Below are positions 8,076 to 16,780 of a DNA stretch of 64,000 bases, piece by piece. Under the pieces are notes generated by a model. That model was not told the DNA's origin. It worked only from the letters and a program-made list of their open reading frames with translations, and made no database searches. The position numbers and the translations under genes were made by a program. Positions within the stretch are counted from its first letter, which is position 1; each line of letters opens with the position of its first letter. This stretch comes from JAXGMQ01 sp040768585. Lineage in GTDB: Bacteria; Caldisericota; Caldisericia; JAAYUI01. The stretch spans positions 682,001 to 746,000 of the forward strand of contig JAXGMQ010000001.1 in the NCBI GenBank assembly GCA_040768585.1, in the 5' to 3' direction.

Positions 8076-10418
8076 ATGGAATTACTGTCTTTAGACAAAA
8101 AGGGGTGGGAGGAATGGCTCACTGCCTCCGATCACCCAACATATAGAGCAAATCAGGTTCTGGACTGGATTTGGAACAAGGGTGTGATGGAGCCAAAACT
8201 CATGACAGACCTGCCGGAGAACCTCAGGACTGACCTAGAGTCCGAATTCTATTTCGGGCCACATGTTGTCAAAACCGAGAGAGCGCCTGACAGGACGCTC
8301 AAGATGCTTGTGCAGATGATTGATGGTGAGGTTGTTGAGATGGTACTCATGAGAAGTGCTGGTCACCTCACACTCTGCGCCTCAACCCAGGTCGGATGCG
8401 CATTCTCATGCTCATTCTGTGAGTCTGGCAGCAAAGGACTCAAGCGAAACCTATCCGCTGCTGAGATCCTGTCACAAGTTGCCTTGTGCAAGAATAGACC
8501 AAGAAATATTGTTTTCATGGGTGTCGGAGAGCCAATGGCAAATTTTGACGCCGTGTACGAAACAATCACAAGACTCAAAAACGAGGCTGGCATGTCGATG
8601 AGAAACATGACAGTCTCGACAATTGGCATCCCTGGCACAATTCCAAGACTTGCCAACGAATTGCCGAAGGTAAAACTCGCCATTTCACTACATGCACCAA
8701 ATCAAAAGCTGCGAGACCAGATAATGACAAAAGCAGCAAGAGCGATGAAGTTGAGCGACCTAATGACTGATGTGAAACGTCATCAGAGAATCACAGGCGG
8801 CAGAGAAACCTTTGAATATATCATGATTGATGGAGTCAATGACACAATCGAACACGCTCAGGAGCTGTCTGATTTGGTGTTTGACATCCCATGTTTGATA
8901 AACCTCATCCCCTACAATCAAACTGAGAACTCCGAATACAAACCATCACAACCGGCGAATATTCGGCACTTCCTAAAGACCTTGCGCGACCTTGGGCACG
9001 ACGCAACTGTCAGAAAAAGCCTGGGCTCAGAAGCAGGCGGCGCTTGCGGGCAACTGAAGGCAAGAAGAACCCCAAGAGAACAGGAATCAATGGAAAATAA
9101 ACCAAGAACAGACAGAACAGGCGGATATAAATCCAAGTCTGGAAAGTCGCGCGATTTTAAATCAAAGTCTTCAAGTACCGATGGATACAAGTCGAGAGGC
9201 GGTAAACCTCGAACAGACAGGTCAGGGGCTGGCAAATCAGACTCCTTCAAACCAAGAGGGGACAGGTCTGACACTTACAAAAAAGACTATAGCGAATCTG
9301 ACAATTACAGACCAAGAGGGAGTAAATCAGACAGCTACAGGTCAAGAAACACTGAATCCGAAACCTACAAACCAAGAAGAGGCAGATCGGATTCCAACTG
9401 GTCTCGGACTGATGAGTCGGATACTTACAAACCTCGAAAAAGTAGGTCAGACTCCTATAGACCAAGAACTGATGAATCTGACTCCTTCAAGAAAAGATAT
9501 TCCGAATCAGATAACTACAGACCCAGAACCGACAGATCGGATACAAGAAGAACTGATACCTACAGAAGAAGGTCAGACAAGTCAGATGAAAGCAGGTCTG
9601 ACTCCTACAAGCCGCGAGGTGAAAGGTCAGATAGCTATAGGTCTAGGAATGAAAGATCTGACAGGTCAGATTCCTATCGCTCTAGAGATCAAAGGTCAGA
9701 ATCATATAGGCCAAGAACAGACGATTCGGATTCATATGAGCCAAGGGGCAGACGTAGGACAGATTCATATAAACCAAGAGGCGACAGACAAGACTCCTTC
9801 AGACCGCGAGGTGAAAGGTCAGATGATTACAAACCAAGGTCTTCTGGTAAATCCGATGTCCTAAAACTGAAATATACAGAATCAGAGACCAACAAACGCC
9901 GTGTCATGGAAGCTGACACATCCGAACCTAAGACAAGTAGAACCGATGACTACAAGCCAAGAAGGGATAGGTCTGATTCCTACAAGCCTCGAACAGACAA
10001 TAGAGACTTTGATAAACCCAGATTCGACAGGTCAGACTCATACAAACCCAGAACAAGAAACTCAGATTCTTACAAACCCAGGGGGGACAAGTCAGACTCC
10101 TTCAAAAAAGACTATAGCGAATCTGACACTTACAAGCCGAGGGGGAACAGGTCAGACAGCTACAGGCCAAAAAACACTGAATCCGAATCTTTCAAACCAA
10201 GAAGGAGCAGGTCTGATTCAAGCAAATCCTGGTCAAATGAGTCAGACACCAATAAGCCATATAAAGGCAAATCAGATAGCTACAGGTCAAGCTCAAGAAA
10301 GCCAAGAACAGACAGATCAGACTCCTATAGACCAAAGACTGACAAACCAAAAACAGACCGAACAAGATTTTCAAAATCAAAACCCCAGAAGGGTGGCTCC
10401 TCTAGGAGACCTCGATGA
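8076..10418 (+). CDS. rlmN: RlmN-type radical SAM rRNA/tRNA adenine-C2 methyltransferase with a 450-residue repetitive charged tail
   Basis: The first ~330 residues are a complete RlmN, the enzyme that methylates C2 of A2503 in 23S rRNA and A37 in some tRNAs. Seen: the radical-SAM cluster CAFSCSFC (C108, C112, C115), the conserved Cys in TLCASTQVGC, NIVFMGVGEP, LAISLHAPN, INLIPYN, and the methyl-carrying Cys in GGACGQL (C324). Normal RlmN ends here. The frame continues for ~450 residues of degenerate repeats of about 9-10 residues (RSDSYKPRG, ESDNYRPR, RSDSFKK and the like), predicted disordered and very rich in Arg, Ser, Asp, Lys and Tyr. ATG 9090 inside the frame, with AGGA upstream, could start a separate tail protein, but no stop separates it from the enzyme. 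The stop overlaps mltG by four bases. Confidence 0.9.
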   Translation: MELLSLDKKGWEEWLTASDHPTYRANQVLDWIWNKGVMEPKLMTDLPENLRTDLESEFYFGPHVVKTERAPDRTLKMLVQMIDGEVVEMVLMRSAGHLTLCASTQVGCAFSCSFCESGSKGLKRNLSAAEILSQVALCKNRPRNIVFMGVGEPMANFDAVYETITRLKNEAGMSMRNMTVSTIGIPGTIPRLANELPKVKLAISLHAPNQKLRDQIMTKAARAMKLSDLMTDVKRHQRITGGRETFEYIMIDGVNDTIEHAQELSDLVFDIPCLINLIPYNQTENSEYKPSQPANIRHFLKTLRDLGHDATVRKSLGSEAGGACGQLKARRTPREQESMENKPRTDRTGGYKSKSGKSRDFKSKSSSTDGYKSRGGKPRTDRSGAGKSDSFKPRGDRSDTYKKDYSESDNYRPRGSKSDSYRSRNTESETYKPRRGRSDSNWSRTDESDTYKPRKSRSDSYRPRTDESDSFKKRYSESDNYRPRTDRSDTRRTDTYRRRSDKSDESRSDSYKPRGERSDSYRSRNERSDRSDSYRSRDQRSESYRPRTDDSDSYEPRGRRRTDSYKPRGDRQDSFRPRGERSDDYKPRSSGKSDVLKLKYTESETNKRRVMEADTSEPKTSRTDDYKPRRDRSDSYKPRTDNRDFDKPRFDRSDSYKPRTRNSDSYKPRGDKSDSFKKDYSESDTYKPRGNRSDSYRPKNTESESFKPRRSRSDSSKSWSNESDTNKPYKGKSDSYRSSSRKPRTDRSDSYRPKTDKPKTDRTRFSKSKPQKGGSSRRPR
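9100..10400 (+). repeat. Degenerate in-frame tandem repeat encoding the RS/RD-rich tail of RlmN
   Basis: About 1.3 kb of imperfect units, mostly 27-30 bases or doubles of that, reading as Arg/Glu-Ser-Asp-Ser-Tyr-Lys-Pro-Arg. Unit length is always a multiple of three, so the frame is kept. Because the repeat is periodic, other frames are open too and give false long ORFs. Recombination between units could change tail length. Confidence 0.85.
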
Positions 10419-11428
10419 AAAAAACTTTGATAATAGCAGCTGGGGTGCTTCTTGGACTTGGAATTGTGTTGCTTTCCTTCTACATGTACGTGCAAGGAGT
10501 CATAAACTCTCCCTGTGATGCAGGAGGCTACCCGGTCAAGGTCACAATCGACAAGGGTATGACAACAACACAGATAACAAACCTCCTCTATGAAGCAAGA
10601 CTTATCAAATCAAAACTCTTTTTCAGATATGAAGTGGGTAGAGAAGACGTTGCAGGGAAGTTGCAGGCTGGGTGGTTCAAATTTGAGGAACCCCTGAATA
10701 TACCAGACCTTATAGGTATCCTTCTAACAGAGGGCAGAATCCCACCGCAAAAATACACCTTCCTGGAGGGTCTGACGATTTCACAATATGCTGACGCTCT
10801 GGTCAAACGTGAGGAAATCGACGCCCACGCTTATGAGAATTTTGCCAAGTTTGGCAGGAGTCAGTTTGAATTCAAGTTCAACGAGAATATCCCAGCTGAT
10901 GCCAGTTTCGAGGGATTTTTGTTTCCTGAGACATACCTTGTTGAGGAACCTGACGCTCAAAAACTCGTGCAAGTACAGCTTACTATGTTCGAAAAAATTT
11001 TTGACGATACCTATGTAGAACGATGCAAGGAACTCGGTTTGACAATCTATGAGGCGATCACATTCGCCTCGGTTGTACAGGTTGAATCCGGGGTGACATC
11101 TGAGATGCCCCTTGTGGCGTCTGTTTTCTGGAACAGACTCAACAACAACTGGACACTAGATGCCAACTCCACCCTCGCCTATGGACTCGGTATAGACGGT
11201 TATGTGCTAACTCACGCCCAAACAAGAATGGAACACCCATTCAACACCTACAAAAACGCCGGGCTCCCCCCCAGCCCCATCTGTAATCCAGGCAGAGCCG
11301 CAATCAAGGCAACACTTTGGCCAGAGGAGACAGAGTATTATTTCTTTGTGGCAAAGGGTGACGGTACATCTGTCTTCTCAAAGACATACTCCGAGCATCA
11401 GGAGAACGCGAGAAAATACCTGCCATAA
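10415..11428 (+). CDS. mltG: Endolytic murein transglycosylase MltG (YceG family)
   Basis: A membrane-anchored enzyme that cuts nascent peptidoglycan glycan strands. The 337 residues show an N-terminal membrane helix (residues 5-27), a LysM-like region (VKVTIDKGMTTTQITNLLYE), then the YceG core with EGFLFPETYLV, the catalytic Glu in FASVVQVESG, SVFWNRLNNNWTLDANST, and the closing GLPPSPICNPGRAAIKATL. ATG 10415 overlaps the rlmN stop (ATGA), so it is coupled to rlmN. The last 136 bases are repeated as a decayed copy at 13275-13410. Confidence 0.93.
   Translation: MKKTLIIAAGVLLGLGIVLLSFYMYVQGVINSPCDAGGYPVKVTIDKGMTTTQITNLLYEARLIKSKLFFRYEVGREDVAGKLQAGWFKFEEPLNIPDLIGILLTEGRIPPQKYTFLEGLTISQYADALVKREEIDAHAYENFAKFGRSQFEFKFNENIPADASFEGFLFPETYLVEEPDAQKLVQVQLTMFEKIFDDTYVERCKELGLTIYEAITFASVVQVESGVTSEMPLVASVFWNRLNNNWTLDANSTLAYGLGIDGYVLTHAQTRMEHPFNTYKNAGLPPSPICNPGRAAIKATLWPEETEYYFFVAKGDGTSVFSKTYSEHQENARKYLP
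11291..11426 (+). repeat. Direct repeat copy A (3' end of functional mltG)
   Basis: Bases 11291-11426 match 13275-13410 over their whole length, strongest in the first 80 bases, with substitutions afterwards. The two copies bracket the FGE-like gene. Confidence 0.85.
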
Positions 11429-11531
11429 CAGCGCTATAAATCATATCATACGACGAGTGAGAAGAGCTTTTTTGGCTTCTTCACCTCTCCCCCTTTTCTA
11501 ATAAACTCTTATGTGGTTGTCATATCACCTA

Positions 11532-11559
11532 TTGCAATGGTCGATGGTCGAAATAATAT
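11532..11559 (+). promoter_or_regulatory. Leaderless-type promoter of the FGE-like gene
   Basis: -35 TTGCAA (11532-11537), 16-base spacer, -10 TAATAT (11554-11559), then 7 bases to ATG 11567. No Shine-Dalgarno sequence precedes that ATG. Confidence 0.5.
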
Positions 11560-11566
11560 TTTGAGT

Positions 11567-13267
11567 ATGAAAAGAGCAATAGTTCCTTTTGTTATGATTG
11601 TTTTGTTGGTTCCATTGTTTGCATATTCAAGCAGTGACGGTGGAATTGTTTTGCAAATCGGGAGTAAAACCGCATTTGTTGATGGCAAACAGGTGGAACT
11701 TGAGTCTCCACCAGTTATTGTAAACAGCAGAACAATGGTACCTATAAGGTTTATCTCAGAGAGTCTTGGGGCAAGGGTAAATTGGATTGGAGAAACCAAA
11801 ACCATAACAATCGATGTCCCGAAACAAGAGATTATTGAAGGGGAAGGTGTTTTTGAAGGCAAACTCAGAGATTCGTTTGAGAACGCAAAGGTGTCAATAG
11901 ATGTCTATTGCTCAGAAGATGCCGATTTCAGAATGGTTGATATGTTCATTGACAAGGTTAGTATCCCAGAATCAACGATAAGGATTCTCACAAAGCGTCC
12001 AGAATTTATTTATGGGGACAATATCAAAAGCAGTGGCATTGTCATAAAACATGATACACAAATACAAAACAACACATTCTTTTGTATCATAGACGACAAT
12101 GAACTCCTCTATGGCGGATCCGTGCTTACTGGTTTGTCTATTTATTCAACAGACACCGGTTTGGTAAATGACTTGGTAGAAAGATTTGACACAGCGTGGG
12201 AATCATCACCAATTATCTCAGATATTCAAGATGATAAACAAGATAACATAACGCCACCTCCTGGGTTTATTGAAATTCCACCAAACCCAAAGTTTGGAAT
12301 AGACAAACCATTCTATGTATCAAAGTATGAGATGAAGATAAAAGGTGAGTCAGATGGCAACAAAGGATATGACTCCTCCTACATCGCAGAATCAAGAGCT
12401 GATGGCACCCCCTGGATAGGACTCACAATGTCAGAAGCAAAACAAGCCTGTGAAGCACTTGGTGAAGGTTACTCATTGATTACAAACAGTGAGTGGATGG
12501 CAATAGCTCAGAACATTGAACTTTGCGAGAAGAACTGGAGCGATGGTAAAACGCACAAAACTGATCAAACCGAGGCTATGCTAAATGTGGGGAATGTCTG
12601 CAGGTATGGCAACAGAGGAACGGGTGCTAGAATCGCCGAAGGTAAAGGGATGGAATATTTCGGCGAGGGTGTGCTAGAGGCATCATCAAATGACTCACTC
12701 GGTTGTTTTGGATATAAATCATATGATGCCGGAATCTTCGGCTTTGTCGAAAAGCCAGAGCTAAACGATAGCGGCTGGAATTTGTTCAGACGGACACATT
12801 ATCTGCCGAATGACTCGGTCATCTGGGATTTCTCTGGCAACGTGTGGGAGTGGTGCGATTGGAACATAGAGCTGTCAAAAGACAGGGCAAGGATTGATGC
12901 TCATTTTGATGAGAATTATCTTGAGATAAACGCATGCAACACCTTCTCAGACAAGATGAAGGCAATTGATTTCCAAAGCTATAACACTGGCATTACTGAT
13001 ATTTCCAAATACACGGGTGACAACTACTACCCGGATGGTGATGATATATATGGTATCAAGGCTGATAAATACACAAATCTCAACCGACTCGGTAGGTTCC
13101 ACCCAACATCAAGAGACTACTCTGCGGGTATCGCTATGAGGGGGAGTAGCTGTATGCATGGAGATTCCACAGCCGGTATCTATAGCCTTGCAATGGGTTA
13201 TGGTTCGATATCGAAAGAGATAAAGTGCAAAGTTGGTTTTAGGTGTGTGTGGAGACCCACAGAATAA
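11567..13267 (+). CDS. Exported protein: stalk (copper amine oxidase N-like) domain plus FGE/SUMF1-like domain
   Basis: 566 residues. Signal peptide MKRAIVPFVMIVLLVPLFA, then a short stalk domain (LQIGSKTAFVDGKQ, SRTMVPIRFISESLGA), a middle region without recognised domain, and from about residue 225 a formylglycine-generating-enzyme/SUMF1-like domain. The latter is shown by GFIEIPPNP, KYEMK, LTMSEAKQACEAL, WDFSGNVWEWCDW and the closing KVGFRCVWRP. Catalysis in true FGEs depends on a specific Cys pair; I cannot confirm it here, so a non-catalytic binding role is as likely. The start is set by the signal peptide and the promoter directly upstream; GTG 11513 is in frame but unlikely. The gene lies between two copies of the mltG 3' end. 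Confidence 0.8.
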   Translation: MKRAIVPFVMIVLLVPLFAYSSSDGGIVLQIGSKTAFVDGKQVELESPPVIVNSRTMVPIRFISESLGARVNWIGETKTITIDVPKQEIIEGEGVFEGKLRDSFENAKVSIDVYCSEDADFRMVDMFIDKVSIPESTIRILTKRPEFIYGDNIKSSGIVIKHDTQIQNNTFFCIIDDNELLYGGSVLTGLSIYSTDTGLVNDLVERFDTAWESSPIISDIQDDKQDNITPPPGFIEIPPNPKFGIDKPFYVSKYEMKIKGESDGNKGYDSSYIAESRADGTPWIGLTMSEAKQACEALGEGYSLITNSEWMAIAQNIELCEKNWSDGKTHKTDQTEAMLNVGNVCRYGNRGTGARIAEGKGMEYFGEGVLEASSNDSLGCFGYKSYDAGIFGFVEKPELNDSGWNLFRRTHYLPNDSVIWDFSGNVWEWCDWNIELSKDRARIDAHFDENYLEINACNTFSDKMKAIDFQSYNTGITDISKYTGDNYYPDGDDIYGIKADKYTNLNRLGRFHPTSRDYSAGIAMRGSSCMHGDSTAGIYSLAMGYGSISKEIKCKVGFRCVWRPTE

Positions 13268-13274
13268 CAACCTA

Positions 13275-13410
13275 GGCAGAGCAGCAATCAAGGCAACACT
13301 TTGGTCAGAGGAGACAGAGTATTATTTCTTTGTGGCAAAGGGTGACCGGCACACCAATATTTTCAAAACCATATACCAAGCATCAGGAGAATGCGGGGAA
13401 GTACCCCCCA
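13275..13410 (+). pseudogene. Decayed duplicate of the mltG 3' end (direct repeat copy B)
   Basis: Right after the FGE-like stop, bases 13275-13410 repeat mltG 11291-11426. The mltG reading GRAAIKATLWSEETEYYFFV is still open, then the frame slips at the GTGACGG / GTGACCGG difference and the MltG C-terminus is lost. It has no start, no upstream domain and no ribosome site of its own, so it is a relic of a duplication. Confidence 0.85.
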
Positions 13411-13497
13411 TAGAGGACTTTGCGCTAGTTTCCTCTCTACCTTTTAGTTCGAACTGAAAAGCCTTCAAAACGTATACTTATTATTAAGGAGGACGAT

Positions 13498-14664
13498 TTG
13501 AGAAAATGGCTCATGGCGATATATGTGGTTTTGTTTTTGATTATTTGCAGTTATCATGTAGGCGCATCCAACGATTCGATTGATATTCATGGAAATGTTT
13601 CCAACTTCAAGATAATGCTATTCGAAGTCGGAACAAGTTCTGGAGAAATCATTGAGTTTGACCCACCAATCCAGTTAGCCAAAGTAAATCATGGTAGTTT
13701 TGTTCTGACAAAACTGGAGCTTATCAATGATGAAAAGGGTGAATATACGATGCCGGTTCTCAAAAATGGAAGACCAGTGTTTATTGAACCTAGAGATGAA
13801 GGTTATTATGAAAGTTTGAAACTTCTCTTGAATGTTAGATATCATAGGTTATCACTCATTGAAACAGAAGCCAGAATTGAATCAGTCTTTCTTGAGATGA
13901 GGGAAGATGGTTCAGATGGTACATACTATACAAGGGGCAGACTATTCTACAGATTCAAAGAACGAGCTTATATGGATTTCAACTATGGCTTCGAAGTCAC
14001 CAAAAATCACCTCCTCTCCAACACCACAGCAGGCTCTCTTCTGGTTGTTGACTCCAATCTCAACTACAACGCCTACGATGTCCCAACAGGTGAGTTTGAG
14101 TTATTTGACTCAGGTTGTATAAACCCTGACCTGATGGACTTTGAAACACTGAAATATGACTATCCAGCCTTTGAGAGGTTTGTGCATCCTGCATATGAGT
14201 TCGAAAAGGCTATGAGCAATGGGTATGTTGAGCTTTTCTGTGATACTAGAGATTACATCAAGGATGGTATAAAAGGCACTTTCAGGACACTTGAAAACCT
14301 GGACATCTTCAAAGTTAACGATGGAGTGCCTGAAGCTTCACTCTATTATCTGAAGGAACTCCTGGATATGAGACTCTATCAGGATAAAGAAAACAACATC
14401 ATCAGACTCTACAAACTAGCTGACAGACCAAATGGTGATGACTTCTATGGAATCATAGAGTTTAGCATTGGCAGCACAAAGGCAAAATTCATCACAGCAA
14501 AGGGTGAAGAAGAGTTTGAGCTTTCATTTGCTCCCTATGGTCTAGGAAAACACAATTCCACAGTTAAAGTTCCAATACTCGACATCCTTGATGCCCTTGG
14601 TTTCACATATCGCTACCCAAGAGCAAATAAGAGTATTTTGATTGCTAATTTCAGGTATTACTAG
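13498..14664 (+). CDS. Exported protein of unknown function with a weak C-terminal stalk-like domain
   Basis: 388 residues. N-terminal signal sequence (MRKWLMAIYVVLFLIICSYHVGA). The body has no motif I recognise. The last ~65 residues (IEFSIGSTKAKFI, then VPILDILDALGFTYRYPRANKSILI) have the shape of a degenerate stalk domain. The start is TTG 13498, supported by a strong AAGGAGG (13486-13492) five bases upstream. It follows the mltG relic and precedes a strong hairpin. Confidence 0.7.
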   Translation: MRKWLMAIYVVLFLIICSYHVGASNDSIDIHGNVSNFKIMLFEVGTSSGEIIEFDPPIQLAKVNHGSFVLTKLELINDEKGEYTMPVLKNGRPVFIEPRDEGYYESLKLLLNVRYHRLSLIETEARIESVFLEMREDGSDGTYYTRGRLFYRFKERAYMDFNYGFEVTKNHLLSNTTAGSLLVVDSNLNYNAYDVPTGEFELFDSGCINPDLMDFETLKYDYPAFERFVHPAYEFEKAMSNGYVELFCDTRDYIKDGIKGTFRTLENLDIFKVNDGVPEASLYYLKELLDMRLYQDKENNIIRLYKLADRPNGDDFYGIIEFSIGSTKAKFITAKGEEEFELSFAPYGLGKHNSTVKVPILDILDALGFTYRYPRANKSILIANFRYY

Positions 14665-14690
14665 CCAATCAGAATAATTAAAGACGCAGA

Positions 14691-14715
14691 AGCCGGGGAT
14701 ACAACATCCCCGGCT
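14691..14715 (+). terminator. Strong GC-rich hairpin after the 13498 gene
   Basis: A perfect 10-bp stem, AGCCGGGGAT (14691-14700) with ATCCCCGGCT (14706-14715), loop of five. It begins 26 bases after the stop. No T tract follows on either strand, so it is terminator-like but not a classic intrinsic terminator; RNA 3'-end protection is another possible role. Confidence 0.5.
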
Positions 14716-15052
14716 AGGTTCTCGTCGTCATATTTATGGCCCTCTGGGAGGGGATACCTTTGAATTTGTTTAGTGACACTACTTTCTTTTTTTGTGACAG
14801 TTTTTTTTGGTTCCGCCGTTGTTGTTTTTGAGTACAATGAATGCGCGATATGCGAGGATATTAAGTCGATTGTGTACGCAATATGTTGTTGAAAATAAGA
14901 ATCAATATATCCTTGGTTTTAACGTGCTTTATTACATTACAAATGCCATATGTGATGGAATATGTTAGGGGCTAGGGACTGTAAGTCAGAATTATCTCCT
15001 TCGTTTAGCCACCCACTCCACTTTTTAACAACCTTTTTCCTGTCATCGCTGT
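14716..15052. other. Intergenic region between converging genes
   Basis: 337 bases between the 13498 gene and the minus-strand gene ending at 15053. It has a small hairpin CCCTC-TGG-GAGGG near 14737-14749 and is otherwise AT-rich. I see no gene, RNA or promoter in it that I can support. Confidence 0.4.
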
Positions 15053-16411
15053 CTATTGTGTGTGTCTAATGCAAGCAATTACATTTTCAGATTCATCCCA
15101 ATATATAATCTTTCCCGCGTTAGGACACACAATCACATGGTTCGTGGTGTCAAAGGTCACACTGGATTGATTGTTATATATCTCCTCTAAATCCTTTGTG
15201 TAGTATGTCCACAACAATCGCTTGTAAATCGGATAACCTGGTTCAGTCTCTGGTTGCTCCAATGAATGACAACTGATAGAAAGAGGAGTGAAAGCGATAA
15301 ACACATTGTCATCAGCGTAACACAAGTCGATAAGAGGTGTGATACTTGAGTTTATGATCTCGAATGCATCCGTAGCAATTCGATATCCCGTATGTTGGAT
15401 TTGCCCCTTTGAAAGAAGCTTGATATCAAACCCTTTTTGTTGAGACAATGTTGGAACGTAGGCAATCGAATCTTCGTCAATCATTAGAAAATCAGAAAAT
15501 GAATCACTTTCTCTGAACTTACTCATGGTATCCTCGTATAGCAATTCACCAGTTGCTAAATCATGGACGTATGGTCTACCTATACCATAGCCATTATGGA
15601 AGCTTATTATGAGTCGATTACCAAAAACTTCAGCATATCTGCAAAGCTTTGTGTAACAGTATTCATTTGAAAATGCCCAGAGTTCCTCACCTGTTGAAGC
15701 GCTCAGACATGAGTATCCATCTCCATATGACACAATCACGTGGTCTTTTGAAATATCATTTACCAGATTGATGCAGGGTGTATTTATGTGGAACTCCTTT
15801 TGCGGGTATTCATAAATCCACTTTTCATAGAGGGTATCAGCATCAAAACATTTCAAGAATATGTTCTCATCCTCAGAATAAATCACATAAACTGAGTTTG
15901 AATCTTTATCATAGATGAAATTATCTTCAAACGGTTGCACTGGATAAGGAAATTGAAGCACTAATTTCTTTTCTATTATAACATCACCACTCTCTATGCT
16001 TCTTCTTTGGATAGCATATTCATGTGTACCCTCAACATGCTCAATAATGAAGAGCTTGTCTGTTGGGAGGGTGTTGTCCCTTCCAATTTTTGATGCTACT
16101 GCACACCTTGTAATATCTAATGGATCCTTTTCTTCTATTTTCCAAATCGTTTGTCCATTGTTGATACTGTATGATTCAATGTTATCTTCACCGATCGATA
16201 CAACCAAGTTGTTGTCAACCACCTCAATTGAGTGAGGGCATTCCTTTAGCTTATTGCTCCAGACTATTTTTGGTTTATCCACAAATGGAGTGCCCCATTT
16301 GTTTTGTGTTCCGATGTTTGACTCTTCGATATTCGGGGCTGTGTTACATGACACAAGGCACGAAACGACAGAAAGCAACAACGCCCAAGATGCACATTTT
16401 TGATAATCCAC
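15053..16411 (-). CDS. Lipoprotein with PQQ-like beta-propeller repeats
   Basis: 452 residues. The lipobox is LVSC after a hydrophobic segment (WALLLSVVSCLVSC), so the protein is lipid-anchored outside the membrane. The mature part is a PQQ_2/pyrrolo-quinoline-like propeller. Blades repeat as in ESYSINNGQTIWKIEE, KCFDADTLYEKWIYEY, SCLSASTGEELWAFSN and YVHDLATGELLYED. Such proteins act in binding or scaffolding; there is no sign of a bound cofactor. The start is GTG 16411 with GAGGAG 8 bases before it. It is similar in design to the N-terminal halves of the proteins at 19610 and 22177, but lacks a stalk domain. Confidence 0.8.
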   Translation of the reverse strand: MDYQKCASWALLLSVVSCLVSCNTAPNIEESNIGTQNKWGTPFVDKPKIVWSNKLKECPHSIEVVDNNLVVSIGEDNIESYSINNGQTIWKIEEKDPLDITRCAVASKIGRDNTLPTDKLFIIEHVEGTHEYAIQRRSIESGDVIIEKKLVLQFPYPVQPFEDNFIYDKDSNSVYVIYSEDENIFLKCFDADTLYEKWIYEYPQKEFHINTPCINLVNDISKDHVIVSYGDGYSCLSASTGEELWAFSNEYCYTKLCRYAEVFGNRLIISFHNGYGIGRPYVHDLATGELLYEDTMSKFRESDSFSDFLMIDEDSIAYVPTLSQQKGFDIKLLSKGQIQHTGYRIATDAFEIINSSITPLIDLCYADDNVFIAFTPLSISCHSLEQPETEPGYPIYKRLLWTYYTKDLEEIYNNQSSVTFDTTNHVIVCPNAGKIIYWDESENVIACIRHTQ

Positions 16412-16731
16412 TCAACAATCTCCTCGTTGAAACTTTATTCCCGATGTCACAGTATATTCAAAAGAGTTAGGATAGCAAAACACTGTACCGATTATGAGAT
16501 CAGCATTCATGAGTTAAGATCGGTTTCATAATCTCTGCCATTCATCTGGTGTAAACTTGCAATTGGTTTTCCCAATGCTTTTTTAGACTCTTATTTCAAA
16601 CGGTAAGTGAAGATTTTTCCTTCTTTGGACACGTACGCACTTGACTACCACACAGCAGCTGTTCACGCATGCGATTCTTTTGTATCCGTACTCATCTTGG
16701 CTGGATTGTTGTTAGGACAATTTCAGGTAAG
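16412..16731. other. Intergenic region
   Basis: 320 bases upstream of the PQQ-like lipoprotein gene and downstream of the 16781 gene. It should hold the promoter of the lipoprotein gene near 16440-16500 on the minus strand, but I found no convincing -35/-10 pair. No small gene or RNA is evident. Confidence 0.35.
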
Positions 16732-16780
16732 TGAGTATTATCTCATTCTTCCACATCTTCTATTCAACCTATGTTATAGG
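16732..16780 (-). repeat. Conserved 3'-flank element, copy 1
   Basis: 49 bases immediately after the stop of the 16781 gene that recur almost unchanged at 19561-19609 after the stop of the 19610 gene. It contains a short inverted repeat (CCTATAACATAGG on the minus strand). It was probably duplicated with the 3' stalk module. Confidence 0.7.

Noticed and set aside
9181..10518. Long plus-strand open frames out of phase with rlmN (9181-9864 and 9901-10518)
   Set aside because: They are by-products of the in-frame tandem repeat: the unit is a multiple of three, so all phases stay open. They have no ribosome sites and low-complexity Gln/Thr/Asn translations.
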